This document shows positions 1-6,316 of a DNA stretch of 6,316 bases, in pieces (position 1 is the first letter of the stretch; each line of letters starts with the position of its first letter). The DNA is from Methanobacterium sp. (lineage in GTDB: Archaea; Methanobacteriota; Methanobacteria; Methanobacteriales; Methanobacteriaceae). Under the pieces are notes generated by a model. That model saw only the letters and a program-made list of their open reading frames with translations, did not search any database and was not told the origin of the DNA. Both the position numbers and the translations under genes were made by a program. The DNA lies in contig JASEIM010000042.1 in NCBI GenBank assembly GCA_030017655.1, forward strand, positions 2,501 through 8,816, written 5' to 3'.

Positions 1-686
1 TCATATCCTCCTGCAAGCATCACTGTTGGAACAAACCAGATTAAAACAGAGAAAATTAAAACAATTGATGCATTCATTATTCTCTTCAGGTTTAAATTAT
101 TGTAAAAAAGGCAGAATAACCATAGTGGTAACATCAATATCACAAGATCTTGCCTGAATCCTCCCGATAAACCCAAAGCCAGTATGGATGGATAAAAGTA
201 TTTTTCATTACCTTGAAAGACATGATAAGATAAATAAACAATCAGTGTTGCAAAGAAGGCCTCACTTAAATATATTGTAGCTATTTCTCCATAGAACCAG
301 AATAAAGGATTAAATATTAGCAGTATTGATGCATTAATGGCAATTATTCGAGAAAACATTTGTTTAACTAAAAAATAGATTAAAATCACAGTTAAAATAC
401 TGAAAATGATGCTTATAAATATCATTGTGTTGTTAGCATCGTTAAAAATTATGTTAATCACTCTTCCGAGCCATACAAAAAATATGTAACCAGGAGGATG
501 TGGTTGGTGGTGTATGATATCAAATTTTTCAAATGCTAAGGCGTAGTTCACTGAATCCCATTCATATAGGAATTTGCTTACAAAAGGAAGCCTGGTTAGA
601 ACCACTATTGTACATAATACTGTGGTAATTATAATGTCCAATTTTCTTGAATTAATTGAACTTAGATATTTGAGCTTATTCCCCAT
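1..686 (-). CDS. GT-C / family 39-like membrane glycosyltransferase, N-terminal part (cut by window edge)
   Basis: Open from an ATG at 686 to the left edge with no stop, giving 228 residues of a longer protein. A short cytosolic N-terminus is followed by a first membrane segment (about 14-31) and an outward loop with W43-D44 and the motif QPHPPGY (61-67). Further hydrophobic segments lie near 65-82, 87-107, 113-130, 137-155, 181-196 and 203-222, with GGFRQD at 175-180. An acidic residue in the first outer loop of a many-spanning protein is the usual arrangement of GT-C enzymes (GT39/PMT, ArnT-like), which transfer a sugar from a polyprenyl-phosphate donor outside the membrane. The exact donor and acceptor cannot be read. 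The start is supported by an AGGAG site 7 bases upstream. It follows the two-domain glycosyltransferase on the same strand after 164 bases, which suggests a shared glycan pathway. The family call is fairly secure; the substrate is unknown. Confidence 0.8.
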   Translation of the reverse strand, partial: MGNKLKYLSSINSRKLDIIITTVLCTIVVLTRLPFVSKFLYEWDSVNYALAFEKFDIIHHQPHPPGYIFFVWLGRVINIIFNDANNTMIFISIIFSILTVILIYFLVKQMFSRIIAINASILLIFNPLFWFYGEIATIYLSEAFFATLIVYLSYHVFQGNEKYFYPSILALGLSGGFRQDLVILMLPLWLFCLFYNNLNLKRIMNASIVLIFSVLIWFVPTVMLAGGY

Positions 687-850
687 CTAAATGCTCCTGG
701 AATTTAGATTATTCTTTGGAATAGACTCTCGTTGATAAATAGAGAAGAAAGAATTCATTAATATTAATTTGTATTACATCTAATTTAATTGTTATTATAT
801 GATATTTGGGGCAAATAGTTGGATTCAAGTTAATAGATGATAGTAAAAGA
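687..850 (-). promoter_or_regulatory. Spacer upstream of the GT39-like gene; possible weak promoter
   Basis: This 164-base AT-rich spacer lies between the stop of the two-domain glycosyltransferase and the start of the membrane glycosyltransferase. On the minus strand two TATA-like stretches can be seen: CATATAATAAC (about 801-791) and CTATTTATCA (about 742-733). The second would place a start of transcription roughly 25 bases before the ATG. No clear oligo-T terminator follows the upstream gene, so read-through is equally possible. A 12-base AT-only palindrome (757-768) is probably chance in this composition. Confidence 0.25.
694..698 (-). promoter_or_regulatory. Shine-Dalgarno site AGGAG for the GT39-like gene
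   Basis: On the minus strand AGGAG sits 7 bases before the ATG at 686. This is good spacing and the best purine-rich site in this spacer, and it fixes the start of the membrane glycosyltransferase. Confidence 0.7.
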
Positions 851-2674
851 TTAATTCTGATCCATTAATATTTCATTAATTTGAAGATAATCACTTGAAT
901 CTGGAGCTATTTTATACCTTTTTGAATATTTTTCAATATGCTTATCCAGTGCTTCAAAAATCTTCTGGTTCCCTTCATATTCATAGGAATTAAGGGATTC
1001 TCTATATATGTTAAGGTGTGATAAAAATCTTTTAATTGTTTTCTCATCTATTTCTTCATGGAATTCTCCATATCCTAACTTTTCAAGGTATAATCCATTA
1101 ACAATTTGTTCAAATTGTTTTTTTACTGGAATGCTCAATACAGGTTTTCCAAGATAAATTGCTTCGCTTATTAATGTGAATCCTCCATTGGATATTACAG
1201 CCTTGGCCGATTCAAAATCCTTAAAGAATCCTTCTTCACTGAATTTCTTAAATTGGAGATTATCTTCTGTTTTTTCCATATCAAATCCATATATAACAAA
1301 GTTTTCATCAATATTTTTAAGATATTCAATAATTTCATGATTAGAGTCGCTTGTTTGATAAACAAGTACATTATTACCATTATATGGTTTTAAATTTAAT
1401 ATTTCATCTCTCAACACTGGGGGGAACAATGAAACATTTTTTTGCTTTACTGGAGGATAGAAGTAAGTCGTAATTAGGTATTCTTTAGGTTTAACAATAA
1501 AAGAGTGAATTACTCCTTTAGCCGCGATTTTTTCAATTAAATATTCTTCAGGAACTTCAATTTCACACTGGGTGATAACGTGGATATTATCCAGACTAAT
1601 TAAAGGAATCCGCATGAACTTACTTAAAAGGCTTGAATAAGCTTCAAAATCAGATATTATAATATTGGGCTTAAATGCTTTTGCAATATTATAAAGCATC
1701 CTGAAATTATCTGTAAAATCTCTTGGGAGATTTTTCATCCCAACAAGGAATGTATCTATATATTTTGCAGAATTTTCTTTATATACTGTGTTAAAACCAT
1801 GGATGCGATATACATTATCAAATTTTTTGGATAGATAATCAAATGCTCTGTCGCTTGCAAATATAATGACCTTATTACCCTTATTAAGTAAATGATCTAT
1901 GATTACAGAACTTCTAATTGCATGTCCCATGCCTTCGCCGCATACTGAGTAAATTATTCTTTTTTCTTCGGTTTCAGAGTAGCCAAATGTATAATTCAGC
2001 TGTTCAGCAGTAATTTTTTTCCCTAAGAAATCGTATAATGTGCTTTTCGTATATTTACGGCCCAGATCTTTTATTCCTTCTTTTTCAAGCCTTCTTGTAG
2101 AAACAAGGAGTTTTGGTTTCCTTAAAACCCGAAAATTACCCATTTTACCAATTCTGTAGATGTAATCGCTGTCTTCTCCAAAATCAAGGGATTCATCAAA
2201 GCCTCCAACAGTTTCATGAAAGGATTTTTTCGTTAAAATCCCGTAGCAGCCTGCTCCATGGGGTCTTATGGATTCTACGCTCTTCATGAAAAAATTAGCT
2301 AAATCATGTAATATTTTATCGGTTTTACTGTTACTGATTGGTTCAATCTGAGTTATGGCAATATCAAGATTCTTTTCATCGAATTCTGTTATTGCAGATT
2401 CAAGATAATCTTCTGTTAATACTGCATCAGCATCTAAAAATAGTAAATATTCGCCGGATGCAATTTTTGCACCATTATTTCTTCCCGTACCAGGCAGTCC
2501 ACCATCAATAATTTTGCAACCGAAGGATTCAGCTATTTTTCTTGTATTATCCGTTGATTTAGCATCAGCTACTATAATCTCATAATCAGTAAATGATTGA
2601 CTTTTTATACTTTCAAGTAACTTTTGAAGATACTTTTCTTCATTGTAGGTTGGTATAATTATACTAAGCTTCAC
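851..2674 (-). CDS. Two-domain glycosyltransferase: GT2 domain fused to MJ1255-like domain
   Basis: A 607-residue protein with two recognisable glycosyltransferase domains. Residues 1 to about 220 are a GT2 (GT-A fold) domain, with PTYNEE at 8-13, the metal/nucleotide-sugar DxD-type motif DAD at 81-83, and an acidic GED at 166-168 where the catalytic base usually lies. After a linker (about 218-238), residues 239 to about 580 resemble the MJ1255/VC2487 family (GT-B fold), with GEGMGHAIRS at 246-255 and a donor-site segment SNGGFTLISEA at 495-505 followed by GKPVLSIP (509-516). No signal peptide or membrane segment is seen, so it should act in the cytosol, perhaps at the membrane face, on nucleotide sugars. 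Start: GTG at 2674; an in-frame TAA 12 bases upstream and the PTYNEE motif at residue 8 leave no better choice, although the Shine-Dalgarno is weak (AGG). Substrates are unknown. Confidence 0.9.
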   Translation of the reverse strand: MKLSIIIPTYNEEKYLQKLLESIKSQSFTDYEIIVADAKSTDNTRKIAESFGCKIIDGGLPGTGRNNGAKIASGEYLLFLDADAVLTEDYLESAITEFDEKNLDIAITQIEPISNSKTDKILHDLANFFMKSVESIRPHGAGCYGILTKKSFHETVGGFDESLDFGEDSDYIYRIGKMGNFRVLRKPKLLVSTRRLEKEGIKDLGRKYTKSTLYDFLGKKITAEQLNYTFGYSETEEKRIIYSVCGEGMGHAIRSSVIIDHLLNKGNKVIIFASDRAFDYLSKKFDNVYRIHGFNTVYKENSAKYIDTFLVGMKNLPRDFTDNFRMLYNIAKAFKPNIIISDFEAYSSLLSKFMRIPLISLDNIHVITQCEIEVPEEYLIEKIAAKGVIHSFIVKPKEYLITTYFYPPVKQKNVSLFPPVLRDEILNLKPYNGNNVLVYQTSDSNHEIIEYLKNIDENFVIYGFDMEKTEDNLQFKKFSEEGFFKDFESAKAVISNGGFTLISEAIYLGKPVLSIPVKKQFEQIVNGLYLEKLGYGEFHEEIDEKTIKRFLSHLNIYRESLNSYEYEGNQKIFEALDKHIEKYSKRYKIAPDSSDYLQINEILMDQN

Positions 2675-2946
2675 AAGCCTAATTTATTGATTTTTTACTA
2701 TTAAAAGTTACTTTTTAATTAATATTTCATAAATTAGTAATATTGGTTTTAAGCAGTATTAAAAGAACAATAGTGCTGTTTATGTTTTATAACGTTTCCG
2801 TTTATTTTTTATATTTTTATTGCATAAATTTGCCTTTAATATCACTGTTTGAATGATTGATAATTTTTAATTATAAGTTTAGCCTAAAAACTATTTTTTT
2901 TAATAAAATTGAGGTCTATTATGGGTTTTAATGATAAATTAATCCT
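2675..2946 (-). promoter_or_regulatory. AT-rich spacer with candidate promoter for the two-domain glycosyltransferase
   Basis: This 272-base spacer between the hydrolase stop and the glycosyltransferase start holds no convincing gene. On the minus strand there are two TATA-like candidates: TTTATGAAAT (2733-2724), which would give a leader of about 30 bases, and TTATAAAA (2792-2785), which would give a leader of about 90 bases. No stem-loop plus oligo-T terminator for the hydrolase gene is evident; short T runs follow its stop only loosely. The plus strand has a run of nine T at 2894-2902, which is on the wrong strand for the flanking genes. Confidence 0.25.
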
Positions 2947-3819
2947 TTATTTTAAGCCTAATTGCGTAACTAACCATCTGATCCGGTCTTTATATGCTTC
3001 TTCATTAATATAATGGTTACTTTCATACCATTTAATAGATTTAGAGGTGCTTCCAGCATTATAAAAGTCCATAAATTTTTCTTTTGAATAAAATGTATCC
3101 TGGATCCCAAAAAAGAGGTTTGAAGGAGATGCATGACTAATATAATGAACAGGATCAATGGGATACATAGTTTTTTTGAATTTTTTAAGTGTTTCCACTT
3201 TCAGATCAGGAATATTCATCAATGCTACATCAGTAAAGCTCCCAACACCCGCCATCAGCACATAAGCATCAATCCTTTCTTCTAATCCTGATAATATCCC
3301 TCCAAAAAGAGCTCCAAAACTATGGCCCACAAAACCAACTCTTTTGATGTTCTTATCATTTAGAGACATTATCAAATCAAGGGCACGCCTGAGATCAACA
3401 GCAGTCTTAATTAGATAGTTGTAATATTTCTCCGGCTGTTCAACACCTTCCATTGCTATTTTTATAAATTTCTGGGGATTTGCCCAGGGAGATTCAATTA
3501 AAATAGAAACTACATTCTTTCCAGCTAGTTCTATGGCATCTTTTAAAAAGGCTGATCGATTTCCAGGAGCAGGATACACAAAAATTACCCCTGCTTCTGA
3601 TGTATCTCCTGAATCAACTAAATAAGCATTAACCTTTTCTTTTAAACCAATAAAACTGATATCACGAATAATAATATTGTTTTTATATTTCACTGTATTT
3701 TCTTGGAAGTTAAAGGGTAAATCTTTATCATAGGAAAAGAGTTGTACCAGACTATTAAAAGATTCAGAGTAATTTTTGATTTCATTTTTTAACCCTTTTA
3801 AGAATTTTATCACTGACAA
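2947..3819 (-). CDS. Alpha/beta hydrolase family protein
   Basis: A 290-residue protein with an alpha/beta hydrolase core. The nucleophile elbow is GHSFG at 165-169 (Ser167), the likely acid is Asp241 (in GIQD after a hydrophobic strand), and the likely histidine is His269 (in ESNHY near the C-terminus), giving a complete Ser-Asp-His triad in normal order. The segment YPAPGNRS at 82-89 lies after an early strand, where the oxyanion-hole loop normally sits. The first 45 residues are helical, with no signal peptide or membrane segment, so it is probably cytosolic. The family includes esterases, thioesterases, dienelactone hydrolases and peptidases; the substrate cannot be told. The start is uncertain: TTG at 3819 directly follows an in-frame TAA and has no Shine-Dalgarno, and GTG two codons later is the alternative. 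It lies 70 bases downstream of the MutS-related gene on the same strand, and they may be co-transcribed. Confidence 0.85.
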   Translation of the reverse strand: MSVIKFLKGLKNEIKNYSESFNSLVQLFSYDKDLPFNFQENTVKYKNNIIIRDISFIGLKEKVNAYLVDSGDTSEAGVIFVYPAPGNRSAFLKDAIELAGKNVVSILIESPWANPQKFIKIAMEGVEQPEKYYNYLIKTAVDLRRALDLIMSLNDKNIKRVGFVGHSFGALFGGILSGLEERIDAYVLMAGVGSFTDVALMNIPDLKVETLKKFKKTMYPIDPVHYISHASPSNLFFGIQDTFYSKEKFMDFYNAGSTSKSIKWYESNHYINEEAYKDRIRWLVTQLGLK

Positions 3820-3889
3820 TTAGGAATTACAATGGTTTAACATTCTGAAATTGTTCCCTTTTGTATTTTTTAACAGATTTATCCTAAAT
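3820..3889 (-). other. 70-base spacer between MutS-related and hydrolase genes with a short inverted repeat
   Basis: No oligo-T terminator is seen after the MutS-related stop on the minus strand, which leaves read-through into the hydrolase possible. A weak TATA-like AAAAATACAA (about 3870-3861) could instead start a transcript with a leader of about 20 bases. An 8-base inverted repeat, ATTCTGAA (3842-3849) with TTCAGAAT (3889-3896), spans most of the spacer; its 39-base loop makes a functional hairpin doubtful. Confidence 0.25.
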
Positions 3890-5785
3890 TCAGAATTTCT
3901 CGAGTATCTGTCCATAAATATCCTTCAATTTTCCATCTGATTTTTCATAAATCATTCTGAGAATCAATTCCGGAGTACTCTTTGCTAAATAATTCATTCG
4001 GGGTGTTCTATCAACAAGCAGGTTGTAATTTTCATCAAGACCTTTAGCTTCAATTCCATCCACCCTAACTTCAGTGTATTTCATTATTTCTCGAGCCATG
4101 TGAGTTACAATGACGGCATATGAATCAGAACCTTTGAGAATATCTATAAAGCTTGCAATAATTTTAACTGCCGCTTCAAGTTCAGTAATCGCTTCTAATT
4201 CGTCTAATAATACTAATTTAGTAGTATCTGTAATTACAACAGGCATGAATGTGTTAAGGAAAGATTCAAATGCACCAGCATCCAGTGATCTTTGCTTCGA
4301 GAAGAAATATATTTCATCTACAAGCTTAACTGTAGCTTCTTCTGCACAAACAGGAAGTCCCATCTGTGTCATTATTGAAATCTGGGCAAGTGTCTCAAGT
4401 AATGTTGTTTTACCTCCGCTGTTTGCTCCAGTTAATAGCGCAACATTTTCAGGGATTTGAAGAGAATAATCTATTTTTTGAATATTATTTCCTTCTTCTA
4501 ATGCTAAGTTAAGGTGTATTCCACCATTAAAATTGAATTCGTTACCTATTTGTGGGGGATTCAAATCGTAGTAATATGCGAAACATCCAAGTGCAAACTC
4601 ATAATCAAATTCGAGAATTTCCTGTATTTCTTCTTCAGCCTTTTCTCTTAGATTTGAAAGTCTGGAAGCAGCTTTTACTTTTTTATCAAAGGTATTCAGG
4701 TGCTGGGCTGCGATCTGCTGTCTTTTTACCCTTTCAAGCTCATGATCATCTATTTCGACTGGGTATTTTTGTATGAAGGGGTCAAATGAACAGCCTGTGC
4801 GTTCTTTAATCTCTTCTTTAGCTTCCTTAATAACTTCGTCAAATATGTTTTGAATTTTTGCGGGCATGCCCTCATTCATCAATGCTAAAACTTCGTCTCC
4901 TTTAAGATCTACCTGTTTAATACTATCTTTAAGCTTTTTATCTGCCTTTTTTTTCGCATCTTCCACTGCAGCATCAAAAATGCTTTCGTCAACTCTGGAT
5001 GATTCAAGAGAATCAATTATATCAATAATTTCTGGAATTACTGATTCACGTCCTAAAATTTCCTTAATTTTTAAAATATTGTATAGTAGATGGTAGTTTG
5101 CATAGAAATAAGAAAGAACAGTTTCCGGAACAATTTCATATTCTAAAGAATCTCCAGTTACCATAGCAACATTATATGCATCATCAAGCTCAATTTGACC
5201 GGTAGAAAATATATATACTACAAATTCGTAGTCTTCAAGACTTTCTACTTCTTCTGCTGTAAGAATGGTTGCATATCTGTTTAGATCCATATCCATAAGT
5301 CTATTGTAATCTTCTCTTGATTCAACAAGTATTGCTCTTGTTGGATCGTATTTTGGCTTATCGCGAGCCGAAGGATTTACTTTTTTAAGTAAGCTGCTAA
5401 TTTCATCAACAGGAAGCCTGGAAACGGTTTCTTTTGCATTCATTACAAAATCCAGATTTTCTTGAATTTTTAATTTATCCATTGTAGGGCTAATTAAAAG
5501 AATTCGGTTTTTCCCATATTTGGTATTTGCATATCCTAAAATTCTTGCAATTATGTCATCATAAATTTGTACTGCTCTTCCAGTTTTTAAAAATTCTTCT
5601 TTGGGATTACCTAATGCAGCATTTATTATTTCTATTGCTTTAGACTGGCTGACACCTTCAATCTTTGAGATTCTATCAACTTCATAATTTTGAATTGCAG
5701 CGCTTAATTCTTCAGCACTTCCAAAGCTATCAATAATTTTTTTCGCTAATTTGTCACCTATACCCTTAATTTTTGTTAAATCCAC
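3890..5785 (-). CDS. Archaeal MutS-related ATPase with N-terminal helix-hairpin-helix motifs
   Basis: A 631-residue DNA-repair-type ATPase. The N-terminus carries two helix-hairpin-helix motifs (about 6-18, IKGIG; and 42-54, IEGVS), which usually bind DNA without sequence specificity. A poorly conserved middle part (about 60-240) precedes a long helical, partly coiled-coil lever region (about 260-395). The C-terminal MutS ATPase has Walker A GANSGGKTT (453-461), a signature-loop segment around SLDAGAFESF (500-509), Walker B LVLLDEL (524-530, D528-E529) and the switch histidine in VTHMARE (560-566, His562). There is no mismatch-reading domain with its Phe-x-Glu motif and no C-terminal Smr nuclease, so it is neither canonical MutS nor full MutS2. 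Archaeal MutS-like proteins of this kind are thought to act on branched or recombination DNA (inference here). Start: GTG at 5785 with GGTGAT 5 bases upstream. It is divergent from the TauE/SafE gene. Confidence 0.9.
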   Translation of the reverse strand: MDLTKIKGIGDKLAKKIIDSFGSAEELSAAIQNYEVDRISKIEGVSQSKAIEIINAALGNPKEEFLKTGRAVQIYDDIIARILGYANTKYGKNRILLISPTMDKLKIQENLDFVMNAKETVSRLPVDEISSLLKKVNPSARDKPKYDPTRAILVESREDYNRLMDMDLNRYATILTAEEVESLEDYEFVVYIFSTGQIELDDAYNVAMVTGDSLEYEIVPETVLSYFYANYHLLYNILKIKEILGRESVIPEIIDIIDSLESSRVDESIFDAAVEDAKKKADKKLKDSIKQVDLKGDEVLALMNEGMPAKIQNIFDEVIKEAKEEIKERTGCSFDPFIQKYPVEIDDHELERVKRQQIAAQHLNTFDKKVKAASRLSNLREKAEEEIQEILEFDYEFALGCFAYYYDLNPPQIGNEFNFNGGIHLNLALEEGNNIQKIDYSLQIPENVALLTGANSGGKTTLLETLAQISIMTQMGLPVCAEEATVKLVDEIYFFSKQRSLDAGAFESFLNTFMPVVITDTTKLVLLDELEAITELEAAVKIIASFIDILKGSDSYAVIVTHMAREIMKYTEVRVDGIEAKGLDENYNLLVDRTPRMNYLAKSTPELILRMIYEKSDGKLKDIYGQILEKF

Positions 5786-5790
5786 TTTCT

Positions 5791-5796
5791 ATCACC
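5791..5796 (-). promoter_or_regulatory. Shine-Dalgarno site GGTGAT for the MutS-related gene
   Basis: On the minus strand GGTGAT lies 5 bases before the GTG at 5785. It is complementary to the archaeal 16S rRNA 3' end (AUCACCUCC) and decides the GTG start of this gene. Confidence 0.75.
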
Positions 5797-5815
5797 GATA
5801 AGGCAGTACTAATCG

Positions 5816-5823
5816 TTTATAAA
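5816..5823 (-). promoter_or_regulatory. TATA box candidate for the MutS-related gene
   Basis: TTTATAAA, a good archaeal TATA match, stands about 34 bases before the GTG start. Transcription would begin near 5793-5797, giving a very short leader that only just includes the GGTGAT site. The box is self-complementary, so orientation cannot be read from it. A second candidate, TATTATAATC near 5852-5861, would give a leader of about 45 bases and would fit the use of the Shine-Dalgarno better. Confidence 0.4.
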
Positions 5824-6005
5824 GCATTCAGATGTTGTTTTGGCTTAAAATGATTATAATACTTAATGCATAAGATATTTTATTAAATATAAACAGATTT
5901 ATTATTTAATCAATATATTTCCATCATAATATTTTTCAATATATAATATCATTCTGCTTAAATATAGTTTGGTAAGCTCTTGAAAAGTAATCTCAAATTA
6001 ATTGA

Positions 6006-6014
6006 TTAATATAT
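6006..6014 (+). promoter_or_regulatory. TATA-like box upstream of the TauE/SafE gene
   Basis: TTAATATAT is centred about 41 bases before the ATG at 6051, predicting a transcript with a leader of about 15 bases. It sits between the arms of a perfect 9-base AT-only inverted repeat (5995-6003 and 6023-6031), a layout that could let a repressor cover the promoter, though AT-rich sequence produces such repeats by chance. An alternative box, TTAAATATA, lies near 5958-5966. The rest of the 265-base divergent spacer (5786-6050) is AT-rich with no recognisable gene. Confidence 0.35.
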
Positions 6015-6050
6015 TTTTAAAAAATTAATTTAAAAACAGGAAATTATACA

Positions 6051-6316
6051 ATGGAATCTTATATTTTTTATATATTAATGCTTATAATCACTGGGGCAGG
6101 GATAGGATTTGCATCAGGGCTTCTTGGAGTTGGCGGAGGATTTATAATGGTTCCTATTTTATACGGGCTTATGACAACAATGGGGATAGATCCAACAATT
6201 GCCATAAGAGTTTCACTGGGCACAAGTCTTGCCGTGATACTTCCAACAGCACTAAGCGGCGCTCATGGTCATTACAGGAAAGACGCTGTTTTACTGAAAC
6301 CAGCAGTTTTTTTAGC
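6051..6316 (+). CDS. TauE/SafE-family permease, N-terminal part (cut by window edge)
   Basis: Open from the ATG at 6051 to the right edge without a stop, giving 88 residues of a protein that usually has about 250-300. The first membrane segment carries the family's glycine-rich hallmark, GLLGVGGGFIMVP (about 24-36), followed by a second segment with the VSLGTSLAVI pattern (about 53-62) and a short polar loop with GHYRKD (about 71-76). TauE/SafE (formerly DUF81) proteins are integral membrane permeases. Characterised members are linked to export of sulfite, sulfoacetate or other organosulfur anions, but most are unassigned, so the substrate here is unknown. A weak AGGA (6038-6041) lies 9 bases before the ATG; a second ATG at codon 10 would cut into the first membrane segment and is less likely. 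It is transcribed divergently from the MutS-related gene. Confidence 0.9.
   Translation, partial: MESYIFYILMLIITGAGIGFASGLLGVGGGFIMVPILYGLMTTMGIDPTIAIRVSLGTSLAVILPTALSGAHGHYRKDAVLLKPAVFL

Noticed and set aside
757..768. 12-base palindrome ATTAATATTAAT
   Set aside because: It is pure A/T in an AT-rich spacer and is not placed at a clear promoter, so chance is the simplest explanation.
2782..2856. Plus-strand 24-codon hydrophobic peptide in the spacer
   Set aside because: It has no ribosome binding site, and its content is what AT-rich sequence yields by chance (Phe, Tyr, Leu, Ile).
2894..2902. Run of nine T on the plus strand, resembling an archaeal terminator
   Set aside because: No plus-strand gene ends here; on the minus strand, where the flanking genes lie, it is a run of A and would not terminate them.
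2921..3013. Plus-strand small frame of 30 codons starting with ATG, preceded by GAGGT 5 bases upstream
   Set aside because: More than two thirds of it lies antisense within the 3' end of the hydrolase gene, the peptide shows no recognisable motif, and a chance GAGGT is easy to find. Ribosome profiling could revive it.
4110..5096. Three plus-strand open frames (4110-4460, 4552-4776, 4866-5096) of 74-116 codons
   Set aside because: They are antisense shadows of the MutS-related gene, with low-complexity Ser/Leu-rich translations and no family motifs.
1..6316. Search for CRISPR arrays, tRNA or rRNA genes, insertion-sequence ends, toxin-antitoxin pairs and defence genes
   Set aside because: No regularly spaced repeats, no tRNA-like cloverleaf, no transposase frame or target duplication, and no nuclease or toxin motifs were seen on either strand by eye.

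Overview
The window looks like a low-GC archaeal chromosome segment, most likely a methanogen of the Methanobacteriales (Methanobacterium-like). This rests on an archaeal-type MutS-related ATPase with N-terminal helix-hairpin-helix motifs, an MJ1255-type glycosyltransferase domain, AT-rich spacers with TATA-like boxes, and a GGTGAT ribosome binding site matching the archaeal 16S rRNA 3' end. The genus is an inference; no rRNA or other phylogenetic marker is present.

Layout: four genes lie on the minus strand and one at the right edge on the plus strand. From right to left on the minus strand they are a MutS-related ATPase (3890-5785), an alpha/beta hydrolase (2947-3819), a two-domain glycosyltransferase joining a GT2 domain to an MJ1255-like domain (851-2674), and the N-terminal 228 residues of a multi-spanning GT-C/GT39-like glycosyltransferase (1-686, cut by the window edge). 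On the plus strand a TauE/SafE-family permease begins at 6051 and runs off the right end. All spacers are under 300 bases (164, 272, 70 and 265 bases) and contain no RNA gene, repeat array or mobile element that I can recognise.

How the genes relate: the two glycosyltransferases are adjacent and co-oriented, which suggests shared work on a surface or lipid-linked glycan. One would be cytosolic and use nucleotide sugars, the other membrane-embedded and probably use a lipid-linked sugar. The MutS-related gene and the hydrolase are 70 bases apart with no obvious terminator between them, so co-transcription is possible, but nothing links their functions. The TauE/SafE gene is divergent from the MutS-related gene across a 265-base AT-rich promoter region. 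All three complete genes appear to start with GTG or TTG.

I see no evidence for a defence island, CRISPR array, prophage or other new multi-gene system. The most distinctive items are the GT2-MJ1255 fusion and the MutS-related protein, which lacks mismatch-recognition and Smr domains.
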